Source: Porticoccaceae bacterium (lineage in GTDB: Bacteria; Pseudomonadota; Gammaproteobacteria; Pseudomonadales; Porticoccaceae). From it: a stretch of DNA of 21,568 nucleotides. Below are positions 8,128 through 15,792 of this stretch, piece by piece. Position 1 is the first letter of the stretch; every line of letters begins with the position of its first letter. The stretch spans positions 1 to 21,568 of the forward strand of contig JAPKCN010000006.1 in the NCBI GenBank assembly GCA_028822945.1, given 5' to 3'. The position numbers and the translations under genes are program-made. A model generated the notes under the pieces. That model did no database searches. It saw nothing but the letters and a program-made list of their open reading frames with translations, and had not been told where the DNA came from.

Positions 8128-9471
8128 CTACGCGGAGTTGGTACTCCAGCATATTTTTAAACCGCACTCTCCTCCCTTCGCTTGCCAGCCTTCACAAACC
8201 CACAGATCGCCCACAGCCACTATTTCACCAGCGACAAATAACAGCGGAACAGAAGCTCGCCACCAAGGTTCCAGTGCATATTCTTGCAATAATTTTTTAA
8301 GCCGCTGTGAATGTCCGCGACCGGCCGGCCGGCAGCGCTCGCCGCCGCGCCTAAAACCAATCTCTACGGTGCTTGATGCACTCAGCCGCAAACCATCAGA
8401 AGAATCCTCTGCACTTATCAAAACATGTCCTCCGGGCAGCGTTAGCGGCTGATTCAGCTGCCACTTTAGTACAACATTAGCCGCGTAATTAGGCTCGTCA
8501 ACGACACTAACGACATACAGTCTATGTCGATATCGTCGGTATTGATAACTACCAGAAACCACGACCGGCAGTGCATCTATGCGAGCGTTAGCGAGCGTTT
8601 TTAACACCTCTGTAACAATTTTCAGACTCGGAGTTGGCAAGTTAAGCTCGGCTGGCATACAGCGCACAATATTGCGCTGTCGGGGAGGATCAAAACCGCT
8701 CAACTGGGAAATCCCAATCGACATCCCAGATCGCTCTTCGCGCTTATCGAGAGAATTTAAATCGCTGCGAAAAACTGACTGCGCCAAAGCCTCGGCCTCT
8801 CGACTGCGCGCTGCTGACGAGCTAATCCGCGGCGCATAATCGGGCCAGCGCTCGGCAAGCGCGGGCACTATGCGATGACGCAAAAAATTGCGATCAAGAT
8901 CGACATCAGCATTGCTGTGATCGTCGACCCAAACCAATTTATGGCACTGTGCATAGGCTAGTAAGTCCCTTCGCATCACTCCCAAAAGCGGCCTTAAAAG
9001 CTCGCCAACGCCAAGCTTGCGCATCTTGGGCATTCCTGCCAACCCGCGGCTACCAGAGCCGCGCATCAAACGATACAGTACCGTTTCGACCTGATCATTG
9101 GCGTGATGACCGAGCAATAGTATGCCGCCATCAAGTATCTGTTGTCGAAAAATAGCATAGCGTTCGGAGCGCGCAGAAGCCTCGAGATTACCTTTCTGGC
9201 GACAGTCGACCCGATGTGCGCTAAAAGATACTGATAGAGCCGCGCAATTACGCCGCGCGTGCTCTTGCCAAGACTGCGCCGAATCGCACAGAGCATGATT
9301 AATATGCACAGCCATAATCCGCTGCGGGGTGAAATAACCGCACGCTAAATGCAGCAATACAGTCGAGTCCAGACCGCCGCTGTAACCTACTAATATTTGT
9401 CGGGAGCGGTTTAGACCCGAGCAGGCATGAGCGAAAATACTAGACACTGTCGTTAGCGACGCATCATTCAT
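8128..9471 (-). CDS. tilS: tRNA(Ile)-lysidine synthase
   Basis: TilS attaches lysine to C34 of the CAU-anticodon tRNA-Ile2 using ATP, switching its decoding from AUG to AUA; the enzyme is normally essential. The 447-residue protein has the N-type ATP pyrophosphatase loop SGGLDS at 31-36, the companion motif GHHANDQVETVLYRLMRGSGSRG, and a C-terminal TilS domain around FRRGGERCRPAGRGHSQRLKKLLQE. I chose the ATG at 9471, which overlaps the yheU stop by four bases (ATGA) and puts the SGGLDS loop at a family-like distance. The frame also allows an ATG at 9525 with GGAG close by, overlapping yheU by 58 bases. In Pseudomonas-like genomes accA usually precedes tilS; here yheU does. Confidence 0.95.
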   Translation of the reverse strand: MNDASLTTVSSIFAHACSGLNRSRQILVGYSGGLDSTVLLHLACGYFTPQRIMAVHINHALCDSAQSWQEHARRNCAALSVSFSAHRVDCRQKGNLEASARSERYAIFRQQILDGGILLLGHHANDQVETVLYRLMRGSGSRGLAGMPKMRKLGVGELLRPLLGVMRRDLLAYAQCHKLVWVDDHSNADVDLDRNFLRHRIVPALAERWPDYAPRISSSAARSREAEALAQSVFRSDLNSLDKREERSGMSIGISQLSGFDPPRQRNIVRCMPAELNLPTPSLKIVTEVLKTLANARIDALPVVVSGSYQYRRYRHRLYVVSVVDEPNYAANVVLKWQLNQPLTLPGGHVLISAEDSSDGLRLSASSTVEIGFRRGGERCRPAGRGHSQRLKKLLQEYALEPWWRASVPLLFVAGEIVAVGDLWVCEGWQAKGGECGLKICWSTNSA

Positions 9472-9710
9472 TCGGATGTTTGCCGCAGCCTTTGATAATA
9501 TTCGCGCTGGAGCATCAGGGTACATGTCTCCGCTGCTTCATCGTAGCTTATAACTACTTCACCACGCTGCAGTTGTCGCTCTACCTGAGTCACCTTGGCA
9601 TCTATCGAGCAGTCATCGATGCCGTACTCGGTGCCCTCGCGCAACACAAATTCCTCAATCACGGCGCGCAGCGTCTCTTTGTCAAGCCGCTCGAAGGGGA
9701 CTAGAATCAT
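9468..9710 (-). CDS. yheU: YheU family (UPF0270) small protein of unknown function
   Basis: This 80-residue acidic cytoplasmic protein matches the YheU/UPF0270 pattern from memory: an N-terminal ILVPFERLDKETLRAVIEEF, then VLREGTEYG, then KVTQVERQLQRGEVVISYDE. No signal peptide or membrane segment is visible. The family's function is not established to my knowledge. Its ATG overlaps the upstream methyltransferase-like gene by four bases (ATGA), and its own stop overlaps the preferred tilS start in the same way. The three genes are therefore likely translated as a coupled unit. Recognition of the family is confident; any functional link with tilS is only suggested by position. Confidence 0.88.
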   Translation of the reverse strand: MILVPFERLDKETLRAVIEEFVLREGTEYGIDDCSIDAKVTQVERQLQRGEVVISYDEAAETCTLMLQREYYQRLRQTSE

Positions 9711-10516
9711 CGCTCAGGCTTAAAAAAGCGCAGCGTCATTCGATCACTCTCGCCAATCTCTAAATAGCGCTGACGATCTGTGGCTCCGAGTGCTAGCGTC
9801 GGCGGTAAACTCCATACCCCACGCGGATGATTCGCGGTATCCAAAGGATTGGCATTTATTTCGGAACTTGCAGCAAGCACAAAACCTGCACTACCAGCTA
9901 TTTCGATGACCTGCTCTTGCGACATATAACCACTCTCGTGCATCGCTTCTGGACTCATTCCCGCCGCGCCACGATGTTCAACCACACCGAGAATACCGCC
10001 GGGCACTAAAATGTCATAAAATAGCTCGAAGGCAGCAGTATGACTGTTCGAACCAACCCAATTATGCACATTTCTAAAGGTCAAAACTGCGTCAACAGAC
10101 TCCTTTGGAACGTCTAAACGTTTGTTATTCGGATCAAATATCGCTAATGTTACGCCGGCATAGATCGCTGGATGGGCAGCACTCTGTGCGCTAAAACTCT
10201 GCAATTGCCGAACAACGTATGGCCTAGCATCACTCGGATTAGCGTGCGCCGCATAAAGCGCACCGTCGAGATACGACGCCAAAATATCGGTATACCAACC
10301 GCCACCTGGACTTATTTCGACAACATTCATGCGCGGTTCGATACCCATAAACGTCAAGGTTGCAGTCGGATGACGAAAGCGATCGCGCTCGGCGTGGCCC
10401 GACTGGCGGTGGGCGCCGTCCAGCGCAGTCTGAAAACGCGATTGAAATGGCTCTGGCGAAACGCAAGCCGCCGCAATAAGTGCCAATGCAAGCACCGATA
10501 AATATTTTTTATACAT
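9707..10516 (-). CDS. Putative exported SAM-fold methyltransferase-like lipoprotein (COG4798-type)
   Basis: The 269-residue product starts MYKKYLSVLALALIAAACVS, which reads as a signal peptide with a possible lipobox and cysteine at residue 18; the -3 residue is alanine, so lipidation is likely but not certain. Behind it is a class I methyltransferase fold with motif I VVEISPGGGWYTDILA at about 65-80. VDAVLTFRNVHNWV and ILVPGGILGVVEH follow in the order expected for Rossmann strands 4 and 5. This resembles the predicted methyltransferases of COG4798. S-adenosylmethionine is not known to be available in the periplasm, so substrate and activity are unclear. TAGGAG lies five bases before the ATG. 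It is the first gene of the leftward block, across a 255-base divergent gap from the GcvR-like gene, and it overlaps yheU by four bases. Confidence 0.8.
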   Translation of the reverse strand: MYKKYLSVLALALIAAACVSPEPFQSRFQTALDGAHRQSGHAERDRFRHPTATLTFMGIEPRMNVVEISPGGGWYTDILASYLDGALYAAHANPSDARPYVVRQLQSFSAQSAAHPAIYAGVTLAIFDPNNKRLDVPKESVDAVLTFRNVHNWVGSNSHTAAFELFYDILVPGGILGVVEHRGAAGMSPEAMHESGYMSQEQVIEIAGSAGFVLAASSEINANPLDTANHPRGVWSLPPTLALGATDRQRYLEIGESDRMTLRFFKPER

Positions 10517-10771
10517 GTGAACTCCTAATTTGCCCGCAACTCAAATTGCCGTGGGTAAGATTGGCGTTTATCTATGACAGTCTTATTTTACAGCTGGGTG
10601 AACTATACCAGCCACGCCCAAGCAAAACATCAGCGCGCGGCTGGTGAGAGTAGAAAACCTGTTAGCGTCGCCGCGGCGCTCGTTGAGGTTCCCCCAGCGA
10701 TTGTGCACATTTGTTGGTTGCCGCACTAGGACGCCAGAGGAATTCTCACTAAACGATAGAACAATGGCATA

Positions 10772-11353
10772 ATGGCTTTTGGGAATCATCGGACAAACGG
10801 CGTGAATTCAGCGATTACTCATCATTTTGATTTAACCATACTGGCAGACGATCGTCCCGGTATTGTAGAGCGCATCGCCCAAACAATAACAGTTCATCGC
10901 GGTAGTTGGGCGCGCGTTAGTATGACCCGTCTCGGCGGCAAGTTTGCCGGTCTACTTCTGGTCGACATCGACGACTCGCGCAAGCAGCCGTTGATTGAGG
11001 AGCTAAAGAGCCTAGATCAGGATGCCGATGGAATTCCCATCCTAGTCGACCAAAGTCCAGTGGAAAATCCTCCCGAATCGGTTCAACTGACAACGCCACG
11101 ATGCGTTCAAATCAGCATTATCGCCAACGATCGCCAGGGTATCGTTGGGGAAATTACTGGCTTACTGGCAGCTAATAAGGTTAATTTAGAGTGGCTCGAT
11201 AGTTTTTGCCAAAGCGCCCCAATGGCTGCCGGAAATATGTTTCATGCGCGCGCCGAACTAAGACTCCCCGAGACCATATCGCGAACCAAACTCACCGAAC
11301 TGCTGGAGAGTCTATCCGATGACCTAATGATGGAAATCCAGCAAAAAGACTAA
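10772..11353 (+). CDS. GcvR-like double ACT-domain regulatory protein
   Basis: The 193-residue protein contains two ACT domains. The first is around FDLTILADDRPGIVERIAQT (residues 19-38 onward) and the second around QISIIANDRQGIVGEITGLL (about 113-132). Both show the D-R-x-G-I-V turn of amino-acid-sensing ACT domains. Architecture and length match the glycine cleavage system regulator GcvR group, which modulates the activator GcvA in E. coli; no gcvA or gcv genes are in this window, so its target is unknown. The start is uncertain: neither the ATG at 10772 nor the in-frame GTG at 10802 has a good ribosome-binding site. A CATAAT at 10768-10773 could be a -10 box, which would favour the GTG. 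It ends three bases before trmL. Confidence 0.85.
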   Translation: MAFGNHRTNGVNSAITHHFDLTILADDRPGIVERIAQTITVHRGSWARVSMTRLGGKFAGLLLVDIDDSRKQPLIEELKSLDQDADGIPILVDQSPVENPPESVQLTTPRCVQISIIANDRQGIVGEITGLLAANKVNLEWLDSFCQSAPMAAGNMFHARAELRLPETISRTKLTELLESLSDDLMMEIQQKD

Positions 11354-11356
11354 TCT

Positions 11357-11830
11357 ATGCTCGATATTGTGCTCTACCAACCGGAGATACCCCCAAATAC
11401 CGGCAATATTATCCGTCTGTGTGCCAACACTGGGTTCAAGCTTCATCTGATCGAACCGCTGGGGTTTGAGCTGGATGACAAAAAGCTACGTCGCGCCGGG
11501 TTGGATTATGCCGAATTTCAATCCCTCTCCCTATACCGAGACTGGCAACACTATCGTGAGGTATCGCCCAGTAAAAATATTTACGCCTTTAGCACCAAAG
11601 GCAACAGATGTTTTTCGAGCGTCGACTACGAAGTTGGCGATGCGCTTCTTTTTGGTCCAGAAACCCGAGGACTGCCCACCGAAATTCGTCGCGAAATAGG
11701 CAGTCAACAGGTAGTCAAGTTACCAATGCTCGCAGCCAGTCGCAGTTTAAACTTATCTAATACCGTGGCCATTGCAACCTATGAGGCCTGGCGTCAACTG
11801 AATTTTACAGGCAGCCAGAAACAATGTTGA
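11357..11830 (+). CDS. trmL: tRNA (cytidine(34)-2'-O)-methyltransferase TrmL
   Basis: TrmL methylates the 2'-hydroxyl of the wobble nucleotide (C34 or modified U34) in two tRNA-Leu isoacceptors. The 157-residue length is that of the minimal SPOUT enzyme. Family motifs are visible: YQPEIPPNTGNIIRLCANTG at 7-26, FGPETRGLP at 99-107, and SLNLSNTVAIATYEAWRQ at about 130-147, which form the knotted SAM site. It follows the ACT-domain gene by three bases and precedes fldB, so it probably shares a transcript with both. In E. coli TrmL acts on U34 that already carries the cmnm5 modification, which links it functionally to mnmC downstream. Confidence 0.96.
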   Translation: MLDIVLYQPEIPPNTGNIIRLCANTGFKLHLIEPLGFELDDKKLRRAGLDYAEFQSLSLYRDWQHYREVSPSKNIYAFSTKGNRCFSSVDYEVGDALLFGPETRGLPTEIRREIGSQQVVKLPMLAASRSLNLSNTVAIATYEAWRQLNFTGSQKQC

Positions 11831-11917
11831 TAGATTTATGGATCCACTCCGTAATGTGCACAATACTCTAATATGTCGGATGTTAAATCTTATGTGCAGC
11901 GCTGTAAAACACCCTCG

Positions 11918-12448
11918 ATGATAACCAAAATTGGCTTATTTTACGGCAGTACCACCTGCTACACGGAAATGGCTGGGGAGAAAATTCGCGATACCATCAA
12001 TACCACACTCGGCGAAAACACGGTAATAATGCACAATATAGCCTTTGATTCGGTAAAGTTAATGGCCAATTATGACTATTTAATTCTCGGCATTCCGACC
12101 TGGGATTATGGTGAGTTACAGGAGGACTGGGAACATCAATGGCAACGCTTTGACGAACTTGATTTGCGTTCGAAAAAAGTAGCGCTCTACGGTTTGGGTG
12201 ATCAGTTGGGCTATCCGGACTGGTTTCAAGATGCTCTCGGCTACCTGTGTCAAAAAGTTGTCCATTGCGGCGCTTCGGTAGTTGGCATCTGGCCCAATGA
12301 GGGCTATGACTTTGATTGTTCAAAAGCTTTGAATGCCGCGGAAACACATTTTGTCGGTCTGGCGCTCGACGATGAAAACCAACTCGATATCAGCGACAGC
12401 TTCATCGCCCTTTGGTGTCGACAGGTAGTCGACGAGTTTGCTTTGTGA
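11918..12448 (+). CDS. fldB: Long-chain flavodoxin, FldB type
   Basis: Flavodoxins carry FMN and pass single electrons in the cytoplasm. The 176-residue protein matches FldB closely: FMN phosphate loop GSTTCYTEMA at 10-19, the first FMN-contacting loop IPTWDYGELQEDWE around 59-72, and YGLGDQLGYPDWFQDALG at about 91-108. WCRQVVDEFAL closes the C-terminus. I chose the ATG at 11918 because it matches the usual FldB N-terminus. The frame extends to an ATG at 11873, adding 15 residues, and neither start has a clear ribosome-binding site. The gene lies 87 bases after trmL, and its stop overlaps the preferred mnmC start by four bases (GTGA), which implies coupled translation with that FAD enzyme. 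Confidence 0.93.
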   Translation: MITKIGLFYGSTTCYTEMAGEKIRDTINTTLGENTVIMHNIAFDSVKLMANYDYLILGIPTWDYGELQEDWEHQWQRFDELDLRSKKVALYGLGDQLGYPDWFQDALGYLCQKVVHCGASVVGIWPNEGYDFDCSKALNAAETHFVGLALDDENQLDISDSFIALWCRQVVDEFAL

Positions 12449-14466
12449 GTGACGCTAATTCGATCTCGAAGCTAGCATCGACTTATACGGGTTCAACCCA
12501 TGACCGAGCAGATCAACATTTCACCTGTCAAGAAAGTCAAGAATGGTTTATTGAACCTAATAATCTGGTTCAACGCTGGAAGAATCTCGGCACTCAACCT
12601 GCACTATTTACCCTCGCTGAGACGCACTTCGGCTGTGGCAGCAATTTTTTACACAGCGCCGACATATGGCAAGACTGCGCTCCAACAGCAGCTCGGTTGC
12701 ACTATATCGCCGCGCATCCAGAACCTCTCACCCGTATTGAGTTGCGCTTGGCAATCGCCCGACAAGTCGCTCTTAGCGGCGAATCTATTGCGCTGTCCGG
12801 CGAGCTACTGGCCAACTACCCAGCCACCGTAAAAGGCGTTCATACGCTCTTACTAATGGCTGGCAAAGTTAAATTGACTTTGCTATTTGGTGACCCGGGC
12901 GAACTCTTTGAGCAACTGGCATTCAATACTCCCCCAGGACACAAGCCAGAGCGAATGCCCAGCGTAAACGCCTGGTTTATGCCATTTGCGGGACTACATG
13001 ACGGCGGTCTTAGCAGCGCAGCTGCAGCACTGTCGAAAAACGCCAGCAGTTTTGCCGCACTATCGCCTCGGATTGAAACTGCCCAGCAATTGGCACTCTG
13101 CGGATTTTCAGTTAATAGAGAGTGTCGTGACGAAAAATCTGGTAACTTCTTACTCACCGGTGAGTACCACGCCCGGTCCGAGCCACAGCAAATCGAATCC
13201 GAGGTAAGTGCACTCTACTGGCACATCGATAAGCGATCTCACGAAACCGTGCCACTTCGGAAAGCGACAATCTTAGGTGCCGGCATCGCCGGTTGCACCG
13301 TGGCTTGGGCACTCGCACAGCGAGGCTATCAGGTCACAGTGGTAGACCGCCATGCAGCACCTGGCAGCGAGGGCTCCGGCAACACTCAGGCTATTGTCTA
13401 CCCCAAGTTATCCTTGCGCGAAGAGCCTCTACCGCGGATAAATTTAGCCGCTATGCTGTTCGCCAGCCGTTACTACAAGCGCTTCTGGCGCGCCGGCCTC
13501 GGCGCCCAATGCGGCGTGCTAGTTCTGCCAACGAGTGCTAAGATTGCCGCCTATCAACGCGACATTGGCAGTCGGCTGACACCCGGTGAAAATTGGCTGA
13601 GGTTTGTTCAAGGCCATCAACTGGCGACCGTTAGCGGCGTCCAACTCGCTGCCGAGTGCGGTCTTTTCTTCCCTCAACTAGGGTGGTTACCGCCGGTCGA
13701 TATTTGCCAAAAATTACTTCAACACCCTGGTATTCAGTTGGTGCAAGGAGAGGTGGAACGCCTAGACCGTTGCAACAAACAGAATCGCTGGTCACTGATC
13801 GACACCAACCAAAATAGTGTTTCCGACGCGCCAATTGTGGTCCTAGCTAGCGCTTTCGGGTGCCGACAATTCGAGCAGACTAAATTTTTGCCAGTAGCAA
13901 AAGTACGAGGCCAAATCAGTCACCTGCCCGTTAACGTCGACAGCCAAAAGATGCGCACTGTAATTTGCGCACGGGGTTATTTGACCCCCCCCAACGAAGG
14001 CCTGCACAGTTGCGGGGCCACGTATAACCCAGACCTCGACTGCGGAAGAATTCGACAGCGCGATCACCGAGCGAATATCAGTCAATTGCATGACAGCGAC
14101 GTAAAATTAGGCAACCTATTCACCAATACCGCGCTCGACGACGTCTGCGGTCGTGCCAATTTTCGCTGCACCACTCAGGATTATTTGCCGATCGTCGGCA
14201 GTGTCCCAGATGTCTACCGAATGACGGACGATTTTGCCGATTTACGTCGCGACGCCCGCAGCCGCTTAACAGCCATGGGGAGTTACTTGCCAAACCTCTA
14301 TGTCCACTGCGGACTCGGCTCTCGCGGGCTCGGTTATGCGCCACTTACTGCCGAGTTACTGGCCTGCGCTATTACCGATGAACTGCCGCCGCTGGAGCGG
14401 TCATTGCGACTGGCCATGCACCCTGCGCGATTTCTTATCCGCGATTTGAAAAAACATCGACGATAA
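12445..14466 (+). CDS. mnmC: MnmC-type tRNA U34 modification protein: intact FAD oxidoreductase half, degenerate methyltransferase half
   Basis: MnmC normally removes carboxymethyl from cmnm5(s2)U34 (C-terminal FAD domain) and then methylates nm5 to mnm5 (N-terminal DUF752/Methyltransf_30 domain). The 673-residue length matches the fused enzyme. The FAD half looks sound: GAGIAGCTVAWALAQRGYQV at 278-297, GSGNTQAIVYPKLS, a C-terminal GRANFRCTTQDYLPIVGSVPD, and CGLGSRGLGYAPLTAEL. The N-terminal half keeps the general layout but not the motifs. AESGFGTGLNFL of E. coli reads AETHFGCGSNFL (58-69), the EKFPL segment reads HPEPL, and the conserved DGFAPAKNPDMW stretch after WFL is replaced by WFMPFAGLHDGGL (177-189). 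Methylation is therefore doubtful; this is a comparison from memory. The GTG at 12445 overlaps the fldB stop; a GTG at 12412 is in frame too. Confidence 0.9.
   Translation: MSDANSISKLASTYTGSTHDRADQHFTCQESQEWFIEPNNLVQRWKNLGTQPALFTLAETHFGCGSNFLHSADIWQDCAPTAARLHYIAAHPEPLTRIELRLAIARQVALSGESIALSGELLANYPATVKGVHTLLLMAGKVKLTLLFGDPGELFEQLAFNTPPGHKPERMPSVNAWFMPFAGLHDGGLSSAAAALSKNASSFAALSPRIETAQQLALCGFSVNRECRDEKSGNFLLTGEYHARSEPQQIESEVSALYWHIDKRSHETVPLRKATILGAGIAGCTVAWALAQRGYQVTVVDRHAAPGSEGSGNTQAIVYPKLSLREEPLPRINLAAMLFASRYYKRFWRAGLGAQCGVLVLPTSAKIAAYQRDIGSRLTPGENWLRFVQGHQLATVSGVQLAAECGLFFPQLGWLPPVDICQKLLQHPGIQLVQGEVERLDRCNKQNRWSLIDTNQNSVSDAPIVVLASAFGCRQFEQTKFLPVAKVRGQISHLPVNVDSQKMRTVICARGYLTPPNEGLHSCGATYNPDLDCGRIRQRDHRANISQLHDSDVKLGNLFTNTALDDVCGRANFRCTTQDYLPIVGSVPDVYRMTDDFADLRRDARSRLTAMGSYLPNLYVHCGLGSRGLGYAPLTAELLACAITDELPPLERSLRLAMHPARFLIRDLKKHRR
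13985..13992. repeat. Eight-base poly-C tract inside mnmC
   Basis: Eight consecutive C residues lie in the codons for GYLTPPN, within the FAD domain of mnmC. Homopolymers of this length are prone to slippage in some bacteria, and a one-base change would truncate the FAD domain. In this sequence the frame is intact. The motif encodes a conserved Thr-Pro-Pro, so the tract may be only a codon-choice coincidence. Confidence 0.9.
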
Positions 14467-14507
14467 TATTCTTCGCCAAAATTGGTCATTCCAACGTCGA
14501 GTTGCGC

Positions 14508-14564
14508 AGCACTGGGTGGCATTTCTTTGCGGGCTCCGGCGGTGTCAATGCTACAAACAGTGCT
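14508..14564. repeat. Inverted repeat in the convergent mnmC/hemY gap, possible weak bidirectional terminator
   Basis: AGCACTG at 14508-14514 pairs perfectly with CAGTGCT at 14558-14564. Inside it, GCATT at 14519-14523 pairs with AATGC at 14547-14551, leaving a loop of 23 bases. The structure fills most of the 99-base gap between the two convergent genes and begins one base after the hemY stop on the minus strand. No T-run follows on either strand, so a classical intrinsic terminator is not supported. Confidence 0.35.
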
Positions 14565-14565
14565 C

Positions 14566-15792
14566 TTAACCCGCATCCGACCGACCGGAAAGCAACGCTA
14601 AGAGACCTTCTCGATAGTGTGTTGCACTACCCGAAATATCGCCCATCTCGGCTTTGACCGCCGCTAACTCGGCATGCACACCTGGACTCGACGACAACTG
14701 ATTAGCGCGCTGCAGATAATCTGTCGCCTTGACGAAAAATTCCAAACTCCGGCAAATTTTACCGAGAGCCTCCAATAAATATCGATCGTTGGGATTAGAC
14801 CGCAGCCAATTTTCGGCACAGGCCAAGTGCTTTTCTGAAGTCGGTTGTCGAATATTGCCGAATAGTTCGATAAGTTCCGCGCGCCAGTGCAGCTTGAGTG
14901 TTTTTATCAACAGTACTTTGGCCTCGGCACCGGCGCCGACGCTATCCAGACACTTAGCATAGAGCGCGACTACTTTAGGCAACTTTCTCATGCGTCTCGG
15001 AATGCTTGCCCAGAGACTATCGAGACGCTCGCGACGATTCTCTAAACTCGACTCGAAGCAGCCATTTATGTTCAGAAAAGCGTTTAATTGGCCGCAATAG
15101 ATGCGCTCTTCTAGCGCCGTAAGATAGCTTTTTCGTAGGCCTTTAACCGAACTGAGAGACTTCAGTAGAGTGACCGCTATCGGCCATTTTTTAGCTCGAA
15201 TATGCGCCTCTAGCAACGCCGATAAAAGCGTCGCATCAGTGCCATCGGGATACTCTAAAGCCACCAAAATTTGCTCGGCTTCAGCAGATTGCCCAGCATT
15301 TGTGAGGATATCCACAAGAATCAAATCAGCGTCAAGTATAGACGCTGGATGGAGTTTTTTTTGACGCTGCAGTATTACTCTTGCAGTGTCGAGATTACCG
15401 GCCTGCGCCTGTGATCGCGCGGCCAATGGCAAGTTAATACTAGCTGTTAACGAAAGCTCTGTGGCGGTTTGTAATTGTTCTCCTGCGATATCCCAAAGAC
15501 CTAAGCTGTAAGCGCGCAAACCGCTAATATTTCGCTGCTCCCTATCAACTCGCCGCCGCTGTCGCCAGCAATGGCGAAAGCCCCCCATGCGACTTATCCA
15601 TCGGCACAGCGCGTCAAGCCAGAAAAGCCCCGCGGACAGCAACAGCAACAGTATACTGGCAGTCCAAAAGCTCATTTCCACAGCGGTATGCCCTAGGCCG
15701 ATAACAACGTAGCCGCTCCCCGCTTGGATCTGCCACATCAACAGTGCACCTAGTAATAACGCCAAGACTAAGGTTAATAAGTAGGCCCTCAC
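14566..15792 (-). CDS. hemY: HemY-type membrane protein with TPR repeats
   Basis: HemY of proteobacteria is an inner-membrane protein encoded with the haem genes; its exact role is not settled, and it is not the Bacillus protoporphyrinogen oxidase of the same name. The 408-residue protein has two N-terminal hydrophobic segments at about 4-23 and 40-60. It then has the conserved RRRVDREQRNISGLRAYSLGLWDIAGEQL region and a long helical, alanine/leucine-rich part consistent with TPR repeats, ending with YLQRANQLSSSPGVHAELAAVKAEMGD. The start ATG overlaps the hemX stop by four bases. The C-terminal soluble part would be expected in the periplasm or cytoplasm depending on topology, which I cannot settle here. 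Confidence 0.88.
   Translation of the reverse strand: MRAYLLTLVLALLLGALLMWQIQAGSGYVVIGLGHTAVEMSFWTASILLLLLSAGLFWLDALCRWISRMGGFRHCWRQRRRVDREQRNISGLRAYSLGLWDIAGEQLQTATELSLTASINLPLAARSQAQAGNLDTARVILQRQKKLHPASILDADLILVDILTNAGQSAEAEQILVALEYPDGTDATLLSALLEAHIRAKKWPIAVTLLKSLSSVKGLRKSYLTALEERIYCGQLNAFLNINGCFESSLENRRERLDSLWASIPRRMRKLPKVVALYAKCLDSVGAGAEAKVLLIKTLKLHWRAELIELFGNIRQPTSEKHLACAENWLRSNPNDRYLLEALGKICRSLEFFVKATDYLQRANQLSSSPGVHAELAAVKAEMGDISGSATHYREGLLALLSGRSDAG

Noticed and set aside
8321..8332. CCGGCCGGCCGG palindrome
   Set aside because: It lies inside tilS and encodes the conserved arginine/glycine-rich RPAGRG stretch; GC-rich codons explain it.
10583..10789. 68-residue leftward frame in the gap between the methyltransferase-like gene and the GcvR-like gene
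   Set aside because: The sequence has no recognisable family and low-complexity character is absent; it overlaps the start region of the GcvR-like gene and lacks a ribosome-binding site. The 255-base gap is better read as a divergent promoter region, although I could not fix the promoters.
12445..13200. A sequencing frameshift as the cause of the abnormal MnmC N-terminal half
   Set aside because: The other two frames here give no piece of the missing methyltransferase motifs, and residues just before and after the altered stretches stay alignable in the annotated frame.
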